Translations under genes and position numbers: made by a program
Origin: Streptomyces tsukubensis
GTDB taxonomy: Bacteria > Actinomycetota > Actinomycetes > Streptomycetales > Streptomycetaceae
DNA: 64,000 nucleotides
Direction of reading: 5' to 3'
Assembly (NCBI RefSeq): GCF_009296025.1
Contig: NZ_CP045178.1
Span: forward strand, 6,820,001-6,884,000
Notes under the pieces: generated by a model
What the model was told of the DNA's origin: nothing
Databases searched by the model: none
The model's input: only the letters and a program-made list of their open reading frames with translations
Shown: positions 19,900-29,045 of the stretch, piece by piece
How the letters are laid out: every line of letters starts with the position of its first letter
Position numbering within the stretch: the stretch's first letter is position 1

Positions 19900-21018
19900 T
19901 CATCCGAACTGCTGCTCAAGGTCCTTGAGCTTGCGCTCCAGGGAATCGAGCCTGGGCAGTCCCTGCGTGTCGTCCTCGGCGGTGAGGTCGACGGTGACAG
20001 GTCCGCCCGGCTGCTCGCCCGGCCTCCCCGGGGGGAGTCCACGTCGGTCGGCGGAGTCGGCCGACTCGTCGTGGGCGCCGGCCGGTTCATCCGTTACGGC
20101 CTGGAGGGAGGGACGGGGTCGCGCCCGCGGTTGATCTGGCTCCGGTATGGCGGGGTCCACGCCGATCTGCGCGGACCCCGTCCCCTGTGCGGCGGAGTGC
20201 ACCTCCAACTGGCGTCCGCCGCGTCCGCCCCAGTTTCTGTTGCCTCTGCTGATGGCCTTGAGCTGGGCGCGCTCCAGTTTCTCGTGCTCCCGCCTGCGCA
20301 ACTTGTTCCGCTGGTGTTCCTTGCGGTCGTCCCGCACCTCGTCCACGGCCTCGTCGAGGCTCCGTACGCCTTCGAGGAGCATCAGGGACCACGCCCCGAA
20401 GGTCTCCCTCGGCGCACGCAGCCACCGTACGATCCTGATCTGCGGCAACGGCCTCGGTACGAGCCCCTGTTCACGCAGTGCGGCCCTGCGGGTCTGCTTC
20501 AGCGCCCGGTCGAAGAGGACCGCGGCCGAGAGTGACATCCCGGAGAAGAACTGCGGGGCGCCCGCGTGATCGAGGCCCCTGGGCGCGTGCACCCAGTTGA
20601 ACCACGCGGCGGCTCCGGCGAACGTCCACACGAGCAGCCTCGAACCGAGCGCGGCGTCACCATGGCTCGCCTCCCTGACCGCGAGGACGGACGAGAACAT
20701 CGCCGCGCCGTCGAGGCCGAACGGAACCAGGTACTCCCAGCCTCCGGAGAGGTTCAGGTTCTGCCGCCCGAAGCCCACGAGTCCGTGGAAGGAGAGCGCG
20801 GCGGCAACGGCCGCGCAGCAGAACAACAGCACATAGGAAGCGGTCGCGTAGAGGGCTTCCTTCCGTCTGCGCCGGTCCTCGCTGCGTTCCCAGTCGTCGC
20901 CCGCGGCCTTCTCCCCGGCGCGCTTGCCGCGCGCGAGCACCCCCACCGCGACCAGCGCGCCCAGGAGCAGTACGGCGCCCGGAAGGAGCCAGTCAAGCGG
21001 TATGTCGGTCAATCTCAT
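19900..21018 (-). CDS. DUF2637 membrane protein (SpdB-like)
   Basis: The 372-residue protein begins with several hydrophobic segments: one near 10-28, then about 60-80, 95-115 and 130-150. They hold the DUF2637 signature (ALSFHGLVGFG, VPFGLDGAAMF, AAWFNWVHA). A long charged cytoplasmic tail (about 205-372) is rich in Arg, Glu and Lys with a coiled-coil-like end. DUF2637 is known from plasmid spread proteins and from chromosomal Streptomyces genes of unknown function. I start at the ATG at 21018 (MRLTDIPLDWLL) with AAGGGA upstream. Confidence 0.85.
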   Translation of the reverse strand: MRLTDIPLDWLLPGAVLLLGALVAVGVLARGKRAGEKAAGDDWERSEDRRRRKEALYATASYVLLFCCAAVAAALSFHGLVGFGRQNLNLSGGWEYLVPFGLDGAAMFSSVLAVREASHGDAALGSRLLVWTFAGAAAWFNWVHAPRGLDHAGAPQFFSGMSLSAAVLFDRALKQTRRAALREQGLVPRPLPQIRIVRWLRAPRETFGAWSLMLLEGVRSLDEAVDEVRDDRKEHQRNKLRRREHEKLERAQLKAISRGNRNWGGRGGRQLEVHSAAQGTGSAQIGVDPAIPEPDQPRARPRPSLQAVTDEPAGAHDESADSADRRGLPPGRPGEQPGGPVTVDLTAEDDTQGLPRLDSLERKLKDLEQQFG

Positions 21019-21205
21019 CTGGGGTCCCTTGCGTAGCGATAGGCCCTTTACGGCGCCATATTGACTCAATACGGAAGAGCCGCAGGGACTTTCGGGGCAA
21101 GAGACCGCCATCGGAGGGTTTGAGGCCCCTGATAACGCGAAACTGATCGAACTCGACTCCAGGTGATCGGAGCCGAGTTCGAAAACGGTCACCCCGCGGG
21201 GTGGT

Positions 21206-22090
21206 TCAGGCAGAGGCGGCCTCGGAGAGCCGCGCCACCCGGTCCGCGTCGCAGGTACGGGGGCAAGTGACGCACGTGTCCTCGGGACGCAGCGTGTAGT
21301 ACATGCAGCAGCTGGCCCGGTCACGGGTCGGCAGCTTCTCACCACCGTGACCGGTCAGCAGCCGGAACCCGGCCGTTCCGACGTAGGGCTTGGTCGCGCC
21401 GGGCAGCAGCAGGCCGAGTTCGGCCGTGGCCCGCTCCTCCTCGCCGAGGAGGCGGCCCGCGTACCAGAGTCCTTCCGCGATCTCGTCGGTCGCCATCCCC
21501 CACAGTGCGCGCGGCCCGCGCCGCATCAGTGGTCCGAAACCGGTGAAGAGCGGCGCCAGGTGCGCGCCGACCGCGTCCCGCACCTCCCGGCGCAGCGCCT
21601 CCTCGTCGGGGACGACCCGCGCGCCCGTCTCCCCGGCGGCGGGATCGTCGGGCAGACACGCGAAGGAGTCGGTGTGCACGGCCATCCGGCCCAGTGTGCG
21701 GTGGTACGAGACCTGCTCCGTGGAGAGCCGGGGCACCCGGCGGAGCAGGAACCAGGGCACGGTGACGAGCAGACAGGCGGACCAGGCGTACCGGTGGAGA
21801 CCGAAGCCGGCGACCACGTCGGGGCGGGCCCGCTGCCCGTAGTCCCGCAGGATCTGCGCACTGTCCCAGGCGAGAAAGGCGTCGAGCGCGGGGCCGCCCT
21901 CGGCGAGCGCGGCGGCGCTGACCCAGCCCGCTCCCGCGGGGGCGGACTGCCCGGTGGCGAGTTCGGTGACGCGCAGGCTGGGCAGAACCTCGGCGAGACG
22001 GTCGTAGGCGTCCGCGACGGCGGAACGGAACGGGAGGCCGGAGGGGACGAGGCTGGAAGCCTGGACGGGAGCCGGGGCGGGAAGAGGCAT
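21206..22090 (-). CDS. Ferric-siderophore reductase, FhuF-like 2Fe-2S
   Basis: The 294-residue product ends in the FhuF-type cluster motif: a CC pair, then C-x2-C ten residues later (CCMYYTLRPEDTCVTCP, about 268-284). The preceding region fits the FhuF/IucA-like reductase fold. It should reduce Fe(III) from siderophores in the cytoplasm. A 19-bp sequence close to the actinobacterial iron box lies 29 bases upstream, so iron repression by DmdR1/IdeR is likely. The ATG at 22090 begins MPLPAPAPVQASS; an in-frame GTG a few codons upstream is an alternative. No siderophore genes adjoin it. Confidence 0.88.
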   Translation of the reverse strand: MPLPAPAPVQASSLVPSGLPFRSAVADAYDRLAEVLPSLRVTELATGQSAPAGAGWVSAAALAEGGPALDAFLAWDSAQILRDYGQRARPDVVAGFGLHRYAWSACLLVTVPWFLLRRVPRLSTEQVSYHRTLGRMAVHTDSFACLPDDPAAGETGARVVPDEEALRREVRDAVGAHLAPLFTGFGPLMRRGPRALWGMATDEIAEGLWYAGRLLGEEERATAELGLLLPGATKPYVGTAGFRLLTGHGGEKLPTRDRASCCMYYTLRPEDTCVTCPRTCDADRVARLSEAASA

Positions 22091-22118
22091 GCCGGGGACC
22101 ACCGAATCGCGGTTGTTT

Positions 22119-22137
22119 GCAGGTAAGCCTAACCTTA
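22119..22137 (-). promoter_or_regulatory. Iron box upstream of FhuF-like gene
   Basis: Read on the minus strand, TAAGGTTAGGCTTACCTGC matches 15 of 19 positions of the DmdR1/IdeR consensus TTAGGTTAGGCTAACCTAA as I recall it. It stands 29 bases before the reductase start. Confidence 0.75.
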
Positions 22138-22250
22138 CCGGACGTGATCGAGGTTTGAACTGCGGCATGAGCGGCCTATCGTGCTCGACAGTGCTCGGCA
22201 GGCCTTTCGGCTCCACCGCGGGTGGCCGGGGCGGACCAGAGGAGGCAGGA

Positions 22251-23306
22251 GTGGGGCAGGCACCAGCGCGCGACGAGCGTGACGCCGCCGCGCGCGGCAC
22301 GTCGGACGGAGCCGGTCTCTCCGCGCGATCCGGCCCCGGCGGCGGCCCGACCCCGTCCCCGGCCTCCCGCGACCGCTCGGCCCCACCCCGTGTCCCGGCC
22401 CAGGCCGCGCCGCCCCGCCAGGAGTGCGGCGCGAACGAGGGGCACACGTCGTACGGGGGGCATGTGCCGTACGGAGAGCGGGTGTCGTACGGGGACGCGC
22501 ATCCCGGCGGGGGACCCGCCGCCCGGGGCGCACACCCGTCGGGCGAGCTTCCCGCGCCGCGCGCGGCGGCGTCCCCGGTCAGGTCCGCTCCCCGATCCCG
22601 TCCTCCGCACGGCGACGGTTCCCCGTCGCGGCCCGCGCCGCCCGCCGGGGCCGACGACGTGGAGCGGCCGGCTCGCACGCCCCTGCGGCGGCCCTCCGTG
22701 CGCGGCCAGATACTCGACGCCCTGCGCGCGGCGCTGACAGCCGGAGAGCTGGCGCCCGGCGAGGTCTACTCGGCACCCGCGCTCGGTGACCGCTTCGGGG
22801 TGTCGGCCACCCCCGTGCGCGAGGCGATGCAGCGGCTGGCGGCCGAGGGCGCCGTCGAGGTCGTGCCCAACCGGGGCTTCCGGGTCGTCGCCCGCGACCC
22901 CCGCGAACTGGCCGAGCTGCGCGAGATACGGGCCCTGCTCGAACTGCCCACGGTGCTGCGTCTGGCGGCGACCGTACCCGCCGAGCGCTGGGCCGAGCTG
23001 ACTCCGCTCGCCGAAGCGACGGTCACGGCGGCGGCGAGCGGCGACCGCGCACGGTACGCCGAGTCCGACCGCGCCTTCCACCGCGCCCTCCTCGGCCTCT
23101 CGGGCAACGAGCAACTGGTCCACCTGGCGGACGACCTGCACCGAAGGTCGCAGTGGCCGCCGGTGCCCGGCGGCGCGGCACGCCACCGCGCGGCGCTGAT
23201 GGCCGACGCGGAGCAGCACGCCGTACTGCTCGAAGAGCTAAGGGCACGCGATCTGACGGCGGTCCAGGCGCTGGTGTGGGAACACATCGCGGGGGCGCAC
23301 CTCTAG
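22251..23306 (+). CDS. GntR/FadR-family regulator with long linker
   Basis: The C-terminal 210 residues are a FadR-type GntR regulator: a winged HTH (RGQILDALRAALTAGELAPGEVYSAPALGDRFGVSATPVREAMQRL, about 150-195) and a helical FCD domain (ELREIRALLELPTVLRLA and so on). The first 140 residues are low-complexity Pro/Gly/Ala/Arg and unusual for the family. I chose the GTG at 22251 with GGAGG five bases upstream; an ATG at 22167 would lengthen it further, and a later start would remove the linker. It is divergent from the iron-box reductase gene. The effector is unknown. Confidence 0.75.
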   Translation: MGQAPARDERDAAARGTSDGAGLSARSGPGGGPTPSPASRDRSAPPRVPAQAAPPRQECGANEGHTSYGGHVPYGERVSYGDAHPGGGPAARGAHPSGELPAPRAAASPVRSAPRSRPPHGDGSPSRPAPPAGADDVERPARTPLRRPSVRGQILDALRAALTAGELAPGEVYSAPALGDRFGVSATPVREAMQRLAAEGAVEVVPNRGFRVVARDPRELAELREIRALLELPTVLRLAATVPAERWAELTPLAEATVTAAASGDRARYAESDRAFHRALLGLSGNEQLVHLADDLHRRSQWPPVPGGAARHRAALMADAEQHAVLLEELRARDLTAVQALVWEHIAGAHL

Positions 23307-23381
23307 CCCTGCCCCCTCCCGGGCCTCCCGGCCGCCCCCCTTCGGAGCCGCCCGCGACAGCCCTCAAGCCCCACAGTCATA

Positions 23382-23445
23382 AGCCCACAGCCCACAGCCC
23401 ACAGCCCACAGCCCACAGCCCACAGCCTGAGCCCACAGCCCCGAG
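23382..23445. repeat. Heptamer tandem repeat
   Basis: About six and a half copies of a 7-base unit (CCCACAG) run through the gap between two convergent genes, then decay into related pieces. A seven-base unit would break any frame, so it is non-coding. Confidence 0.9.
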
Positions 23446-23582
23446 CCCCACGTCCACGTTCAGTGGCGCGCGGCCGATGTCCTGTACGGGCGCAGGCCGC
23501 GCGGGCCGCGCACGAAGCGCAGGACACGGCAGGCGAGACGTACGGCGACCGAGGTCGCCCGGCCCCCGTGTCCCTCGTCGGC

Positions 23583-24386
23583 TCAGGCCGGTTCGACGGA
23601 CGGTGCCGGTCGCTCGGCCATCCATGCGGGTACTCCACCGAGGAGACGGAAGAGCCGCTCAGCCTCCGCGCGCAGCCGTGCCGCCTCCTCTTCCGGCTCC
23701 GTCTGCGCGAGCGCCACGAGGGCGGGGGCCGTACCGACCAGGTAGCCCAACTCCTCACGTATCCGCAGGGATTGGGTGAACCCGTGCCTGGCCTCCGCCA
23801 GTTCGCCCTCCCGCAGGGCGAGGCCCGCGAGATGGTGCCAGGTGAAGGAGAGCAACAGCGGATCGTTGTGGGCCGTGGCGCCCGCGTGGGACCTGCGGTA
23901 GGCGGCGCGCGCCGACTGGGGCGAGTCCGCGATGTGTTCCGCGATCAGTCCGCGCCGGAAATCGAGGAGGGGACGGCCCGCGGCGGCGGGGGCGAGCAGG
24001 GCGGCGGCCCTGCCGAGCGCCGACCGTGCCTCGTCGGCGCGGTCGCGCACATTGAGCAGGGTGGCCGCGTACGCGAGATGGCCGCGCTCGCACGCCGCGG
24101 CGCCCCGTTCGTCGTCGTCGCGGGCGAGCGCCTCGGCCGTCCGCAGGCTGTCCTCCGCCTCGGCCCAGCCGTCGTCCGTGAACAGGCAGCGCTCGACGAG
24201 GAGCGAGGTCCTGCGCAGGGCGGGGCCGGGTCCTGGAAGGTTCTCCAGCAGTGCGGCGGCATCCGACCAGCAGCCGCGCGAGCGCAGACGCCACACGGCG
24301 GTCTTGAGCGCGAGTGCCCCGGCGGCGCCGGTCGTCGCGGTGGTGCCGGAATCGGATACGGAACCAGACATGGCGGTGTCCGCCAC
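23583..24386 (-). CDS. TPR-like repeat protein of unknown role
   Basis: The 267-residue product is an all-helical, Ala/Leu/Arg-rich protein whose spacing of small and aromatic residues resembles tetratricopeptide repeats. Examples are LLFDFRR-type pairs and AGLALREGELAEARHGFTQSLRIREELG near 200-227, a good TPR unit. No enzymatic motif, signal peptide or membrane segment is seen. I start at the GTG at 24386 after GGGGAGGGG; the ATG at 24371 is an alternative. Such domains bind partner proteins; regulators of the SARP/BTAD type carry similar repeats, but no DNA-binding domain is present here. Confidence 0.65.
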   Translation of the reverse strand: MADTAMSGSVSDSGTTATTGAAGALALKTAVWRLRSRGCWSDAAALLENLPGPGPALRRTSLLVERCLFTDDGWAEAEDSLRTAEALARDDDERGAAACERGHLAYAATLLNVRDRADEARSALGRAAALLAPAAAGRPLLDFRRGLIAEHIADSPQSARAAYRRSHAGATAHNDPLLLSFTWHHLAGLALREGELAEARHGFTQSLRIREELGYLVGTAPALVALAQTEPEEEAARLRAEAERLFRLLGGVPAWMAERPAPSVEPA

Positions 24387-25200
24387 ATTCCCCTCCCCAA
24401 GCGCGCCATTGAGCTGTGGGCCGCATCTCAGCATGGAAAGCGGGGACGCGCCAAGAGGCCGGGTGAAAGAATTCACAAACTTGACCGCCCTTGCGGAGGG
24501 CCGCGCGCACCGCTCACGCGGTCCCGTCCCGGCTCCCACCTGCGGACTCCCCGAGCAGGACGGCGTGGTGCGCTTGAACCGGATCCTGGGGCATTCCGGT
24601 GGGCTTCCGCTCGTACGAGCGGAGATCCGGGGAGGCGTGGGCGTGGGACCGGGTGGTGGCCGGGAGTGCGGGCGCGGGCGCGGGCGTGCGGGTGCCGGTG
24701 CGGGTGCGGGCGCTGGGTCCGCGCCGTGCGTGCGCGTTCTGGCCCTGGTCGTGTGTGTCCGGCGAGTCTCGCGTGTTCCGCGCGCGGGTCTCCGGTGCCT
24801 GCCACGCGAGGGGCGGGGCCCGCCGCCGTACGAGAGTCGGCCGCCGTGCGAGGTCGGCCCCCTCCGTACGAGGGCCAAGTCCAGAAGCGGCGTACCCGCG
24901 GTTCAGCGCACCCGTTCGAGATCGGAGATGGCTGGAAAGAGGCGATTGCCGATCGGCTGGTGCGCCCGCCCACATGCGAGCCTCGCGCGCCCGTCGGCCC
25001 GGGGCACGGGGCGGGCCCGGCCCGAAGCCATGCCCGCACGTTCCCTCCGCCCTTCCGCCCTTCCGCCCTTCCGCCCTTCCATCCCTCCGCCCTTCCGCCC
25101 CTCCGTCCCTCCGCCCTTCCGTCCCTCCGCCCCTCCGTCCTGCGGGCAGGGCCGCACCCGGCTGTCGATTCGGCTGCCCGGATGCGGTACGAAGTCGGGT
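24387..25200. other. 814-base gap with repeats and a palindrome
   Basis: I find no gene here despite open frames in every phase. It holds an 18-bp perfect palindrome (24606-24623) and a pyrimidine-rich tandem repeat at 25040-25140 (CCTTCCGCC/CCTCCGTCC units). The right end presumably carries the promoter of the phosphodiesterase. Confidence 0.55.
24606..24623. promoter_or_regulatory. 18-bp perfect palindrome
   Basis: TCCGCTCGTACGAGCGGA reads the same on both strands. It has no obvious gene within 200 bases, so an operator role is uncertain. Confidence 0.35.
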
Positions 25201-25797
25201 GTGAACGATCAGACCCCGCCCGCGACCGTTCGGGTGTTCATCGCCCTCGCCCCGCCCGACCCTGCGAAGGAGGAACTGGCCCGCGCCCTGCGTCCCGCCT
25301 ATGACACGCACCCTCAGATGCGGTGGAACCGCGTCGAGGACTGGCACATCACCCTGGCGTTCCTCGGTGAACTTCCGGTCGGGACGGTCCCGCTCCTGCG
25401 CCCGCCCCTCGCCGGCCTCGCCGCGGGCCACCGGTCACCTCGGCTGTCGCTGCGCGGCGGTGGAGACTTCGACGACCGGGTGGTGTGGAGTGGAATCGAC
25501 GGAGACCTCGACGCGCTGCACAGCCTCGCCGCCGGAGTGCGCGGCGCCGTCAAGAGCTGCGGTGTCGCCCTTGAGCCTCGGCCTCTGCGCCCCCACCTGA
25601 CGCTGGCCCGTGCCCGCAGGGGAGACCTGACCTCGGCGGGCGAGATCGCCGAAGGACTCGCCGGATTCACCGGCCGCCGATGGCCTGCCGAACGCCTGCA
25701 CCTGGTCGGGAGCGACTTCGGCCGCGGCGGCGGTCCGATCCGCTACCGCGACATCGCGGCTTGGCCGCTCGGCGGCGCGCAGACCATGGGGCCTTGA
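25201..25797 (+). CDS. thpR: RNA 2',3'-cyclic phosphodiesterase (ThpR)
   Basis: The 198-residue protein belongs to the 2H phosphoesterase superfamily: the paired motifs HITLAF (about 50) and HLTLAR (about 130) supply the two catalytic histidines. ThpR hydrolyses 2',3'-cyclic phosphates on RNA and can join half-tRNAs in vitro, hence the older name 2'-5' RNA ligase. The GTG at 25201 starts MNDQTPPATVRVFIALAP, placing the first strand correctly; no good ribosome site is seen. Length is normal for the family. Confidence 0.92.
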   Translation: MNDQTPPATVRVFIALAPPDPAKEELARALRPAYDTHPQMRWNRVEDWHITLAFLGELPVGTVPLLRPPLAGLAAGHRSPRLSLRGGGDFDDRVVWSGIDGDLDALHSLAAGVRGAVKSCGVALEPRPLRPHLTLARARRGDLTSAGEIAEGLAGFTGRRWPAERLHLVGSDFGRGGGPIRYRDIAAWPLGGAQTMGP

Positions 25798-25886
25798 GCG
25801 AGACGAGGCAAGGCGACCGCGAAGCGGACACGCGCCATCCTGGACGGGCCGCAACCCGCGAGCGGCGAGGCCCGGTCGGCCGGCCT

Positions 25887-27605
25887 TCAGCTCATCCGCA
25901 GCGCGAGGAAGAAGTCGAGCTTGTCCTCCAGTCGGGAAAGGTTTCTGCCGGTGAGCTGCTCTATGCGGCCCACGCGGTAGCGCAGGGTGTTCACGTGCAG
26001 GTGCAGCCGTCCTGCGCAGCGGGTCCATGAGCCGTCGCTGTCGAGGAACGCCTCCAGCGTCGGGATCAGCTCCGCCCGGTGGCGCTGGTCGTAGGCGCGC
26101 AACGGGTCGAGCAGCCTCGCGGTGAAGGCCCGGCGTACATCGTCGGGTACGAAGGGCAGCAGCAGGACGTGCGAGGCCAGCTCCTGGTGGCCGGCGGCGC
26201 AGACGGGTCCCGGACGGGCCGCGGCCACCCGCCTCGCGTGCCTCGCCTCCTCCAGCGCCCCCCGCAGAGCCTCCGCGGAGTGCACGGGCGCGCTGACGCC
26301 CAGTGTCAGGCGGCCGTCGTCGGCGAGCCCGGCCGAGAGGGGTTCGCGTACGGCGGCCAGCAGCGTGTCGGCGACGACGCCTGTCTCAAAACCGTCGTGT
26401 TCCGCGTCGGCGGAGACCGCGGGCAGCGGCACCAGCGCCACGGCCTCCTCGCCGGTGTGCGCCACCGCGATCCGGTCGGACGGCTCGGATCCCGCGGCCA
26501 GCGGGTCCACCAGGATCTCTTCGAGCAGGGACTGCGCGATGTGGCCCGCGTCCACGCCGTCCCCGGCCTCCCCGCTCCACTCCACCCGCGCCACCACGAG
26601 CTGCCAGTGCGGCGCCGCGCCCGCCCCCGGCAGCAGCACGGGGGCCGCCACCCGCAGTCTGGCGGCGATCTCCGCGGGGGCCGCGCCCGTCTGGACCAGC
26701 TCAAGGATCTCCTGGGCGAGCCGGCGTCGTACGGAGCGAGCCGCGTCCCTGCGGTCGCGTTCCACCGCGATGAGCTGGGTGACGCCGTGCAGCAGGTCGA
26801 GGCGTTCCCCCGGCCAGTCGCCCGCGTCGGCCTCGACCGCGAGCAGCCAGTCCGACAGCACACTCTCGCGTACGTTCCTGACGGCCCTCCCCGCGGCGCG
26901 CGGCCCGTCGTCGCCGTCCGGCCTCGACCCCGAACCGCGTACGGGGAAGAGGGAGTACGTCGCGCCGCCGACGGTCAGCCGGTGCGGTCCCGGCCTGCCC
27001 GTGCGGACGGCCCCGAGATGCGCGGCGGCCAGCTCCGCGCGGGTACCGGCGGGCAGCGGCGCCTCGTCGGCGCCGCCCCCGGCGATGCGGCGACCGGTCG
27101 GCGAGAGCACCCAGGCCCGCAGGTCGAGGTCGCTGCCGAGCAGGTCGAGTACCACGTCGGGCCCGCCGCCCGTGGGGCCTGACGTCATGAGCCTGCGGTG
27201 GCGGTCGACGACGGCGGCGAGGTCTCCGGCGCGCTCGCCGGAGACCTGGCGCACCACGTACTCGGTGATCGACGCGAACGACACCGACTCGACCACGGCG
27301 AAGAGCGGCAGCCTGTGCCTGGCGCACGCCTCGACGAGATCCTCGGGAACCGGACCGAACTCCGCCTCGCCGGCCGCGAGCGCCACGACGCCCGCGGCGC
27401 TGAGGATACGGACGAAGGCCTCCGAGTCGCCGGGCCCGCCCCGCCACGCGAGACCGGTCAGGACCAGTTCCCCGCCGGAGAGGTAGCGGCTGGGGTCGGT
27501 CAGGTCCGTGGTCATGACGCCACGGATCGTACGGTCCAGTTCTTCGCCGCCACCGAGCAGCCGCAGGCCCAGCGCGTCGGTGTCCAGCAGTGCGCGCAGC
27601 CGCAT
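25887..27605 (-). CDS. pucR: PucR-family purine catabolism regulator
   Basis: The 572-residue protein starts with the PucR N-terminal domain (LLDTDALGLRLLGGGEELDRTIRGVMTTDLTDPSRYLSGGELVLTG, about 5-50). It has a central GGDEF-like CdaR region and ends with the PucR HTH (DGSWTRCAGRLHLHVNTLRYRVGRIEQLTGRNLSRLEDKLDFFLAL). It is divergent from the xanthine dehydrogenase genes, a standard arrangement, so it most likely senses a purine intermediate and controls them. The ATG at 27605 gives the family start MRLRALLD; the frame stays open far upstream without support. Confidence 0.88.
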   Translation of the reverse strand: MRLRALLDTDALGLRLLGGGEELDRTIRGVMTTDLTDPSRYLSGGELVLTGLAWRGGPGDSEAFVRILSAAGVVALAAGEAEFGPVPEDLVEACARHRLPLFAVVESVSFASITEYVVRQVSGERAGDLAAVVDRHRRLMTSGPTGGGPDVVLDLLGSDLDLRAWVLSPTGRRIAGGGADEAPLPAGTRAELAAAHLGAVRTGRPGPHRLTVGGATYSLFPVRGSGSRPDGDDGPRAAGRAVRNVRESVLSDWLLAVEADAGDWPGERLDLLHGVTQLIAVERDRRDAARSVRRRLAQEILELVQTGAAPAEIAARLRVAAPVLLPGAGAAPHWQLVVARVEWSGEAGDGVDAGHIAQSLLEEILVDPLAAGSEPSDRIAVAHTGEEAVALVPLPAVSADAEHDGFETGVVADTLLAAVREPLSAGLADDGRLTLGVSAPVHSAEALRGALEEARHARRVAAARPGPVCAAGHQELASHVLLLPFVPDDVRRAFTARLLDPLRAYDQRHRAELIPTLEAFLDSDGSWTRCAGRLHLHVNTLRYRVGRIEQLTGRNLSRLEDKLDFFLALRMS

Positions 27606-28148
27606 GGTGTCGCCGCCGATCGTCTCGAAAGTGTCGTGTGTACGGATACCGGGGGCGAGGGGAGCGCGTCCACGGTTTCCAGGGGGAAACAGCGAGGTTA
27701 CTGAGGTAAGCCGTTCATATGAATCTACAAGACCGGCTCCTTGGCCAGCCAACTCCTTCATGGTTTCAGTGACTGACCGGCGAGGGGCCGCGGCCGGTGT
27801 ACTTGGGCCACTCCACGGCGTCGGCGCACGGGAGGGCCGTCGGGCGCGGGGCGGGAAAGGCGCCCGGAGAGGGCAAGACGCTCGGAGAAGTGGCACCCCG
27901 CCCCCTACACGGGGACCCCCACACGGGGACCCCCAACGGGGACCCCGCACCGGGACCCCACACGGGATCCGCCACACGGGGAAGGGAATCCCACATAAGC
28001 GGACACGCACCCCGCACGATGTGGCCGTACCTCGATAGCCGCCCTCACCACCGCGAGCCGCGACCGTCCGCCGCGGACCGACCGACCGCGTCCCGACCCC
28101 GGGATCCGCCGATGACCGACCGCATCCGACCCGAGAAGAGAACCGTTC
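27606..28148. other. Divergent control region pucR/xdh
   Basis: This 543-base gap separates the PucR gene from the xdh operon. It contains a 10-bp palindrome TTCATATGAA (27714-27723). At 27899-27960 it has a short tandem repeat with ACGGGGACCCCCAC-like units. Both promoters must lie here. I cannot assign -35/-10 boxes with confidence. Confidence 0.5.
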
Positions 28149-29045
28149 ATGGACTTCCTTCGCCCCGCCGGCTGGGAGGAGGCGCTCGCCGCGAAGGCCG
28201 AGCACCCCACCGCCGTGCCGATCGCGGGGGGCACCGACGTCATGGTCGAGATCAACTTCGACCACCGCCGTCCCGAGTACCTGCTCGACCTCACCCGCGT
28301 CGCCGACCTCAGCGAGTGGGAGACGGGCGAGGAGAGTGTCCGGCTCGGCGCGTCGGTGTCCTACAGCAGGATCATGGCGGAGCTGCGGACCGAACTGCCC
28401 GGTCTCGCGCTCGCCTCGCACACCGTCGCGTCACCGCAGATCCGCAACCGCGGCGGCGTCGGCGGCAACCTCGGTACCGCGTCCCCCGCGGGCGACGCCC
28501 ACCCCGCGCTGCTCGCGGCGGGCGCCGAGGTCGAGGTCGCCTCCGTACGAGGCACCCGCATGATCCCGATCGACGACTTCTACACCGGCGTGAAGCGCAA
28601 CGCGATGGAGCCCGACGAACTCATCAGGGCCGTCCACGTGAAGAAGGCGGACGGGCCGCAGCAGTTCTCCAAGGTCGGCACCCGCAACGCGATGGTCATC
28701 GCCGTCTGCGCCTTCGGTCTCGCCCTGCACCCCGGCACCCGCACCGTGCGCACCGGCATCGGCTCCGCCGCGCCCACCCCCGTACGGGCCGAGGCCGCCG
28801 AGGACTTCCTCGCCGCCGCGCTCGACGAGGGCCGCTTCTGGGACCAGGGGCAGCCGATCACCGACTCGGTCGCCAAGGAGTTCGCGCAGCTCTGCTCGGC
28901 GGCCTGCAACCCCATTGACGACGTACGGGGCTCCGCGAGCTACCGCAGGCACGCGGTGGGCGTCATGGCCCGCCGTACGCTCAACTGGACCTGGGAGTCC
29001 TACCGCTCGCGCGACCCGCAGGGAGGCGACGCAGCATGCGCGTGA
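28149..29045 (+). CDS. Xanthine dehydrogenase FAD-binding subunit
   Basis: The 298-residue subunit is the medium, FAD-binding chain of a molybdenum hydroxylase. It starts MDFLRPAGWEEALAA, has the FAD-binding PIAGGTDVMVEIN loop (about 20-32) and NRGGVGGNLGTASPAGD (about 102-118), and ends in the CO-dehydrogenase C-terminal domain. With the next two genes it builds a three-subunit enzyme that oxidises hypoxanthine/xanthine to urate in the cytoplasm. It overlaps the next gene by ten bases, so the chains are translated together. Confidence 0.93.
   Translation: MDFLRPAGWEEALAAKAEHPTAVPIAGGTDVMVEINFDHRRPEYLLDLTRVADLSEWETGEESVRLGASVSYSRIMAELRTELPGLALASHTVASPQIRNRGGVGGNLGTASPAGDAHPALLAAGAEVEVASVRGTRMIPIDDFYTGVKRNAMEPDELIRAVHVKKADGPQQFSKVGTRNAMVIAVCAFGLALHPGTRTVRTGIGSAAPTPVRAEAAEDFLAAALDEGRFWDQGQPITDSVAKEFAQLCSAACNPIDDVRGSASYRRHAVGVMARRTLNWTWESYRSRDPQGGDAACA

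Noticed and set aside
23932..25200. Upstream extension of the phosphodiesterase frame
   Set aside because: The frame stays open for more than 400 codons but is low complexity and includes tandem repeats. The fold begins at 25201.
27620..28421. N-terminal extension of the PucR regulator
   Set aside because: It runs through repeat DNA and into the divergent xdh gene. The family start is at 27605.
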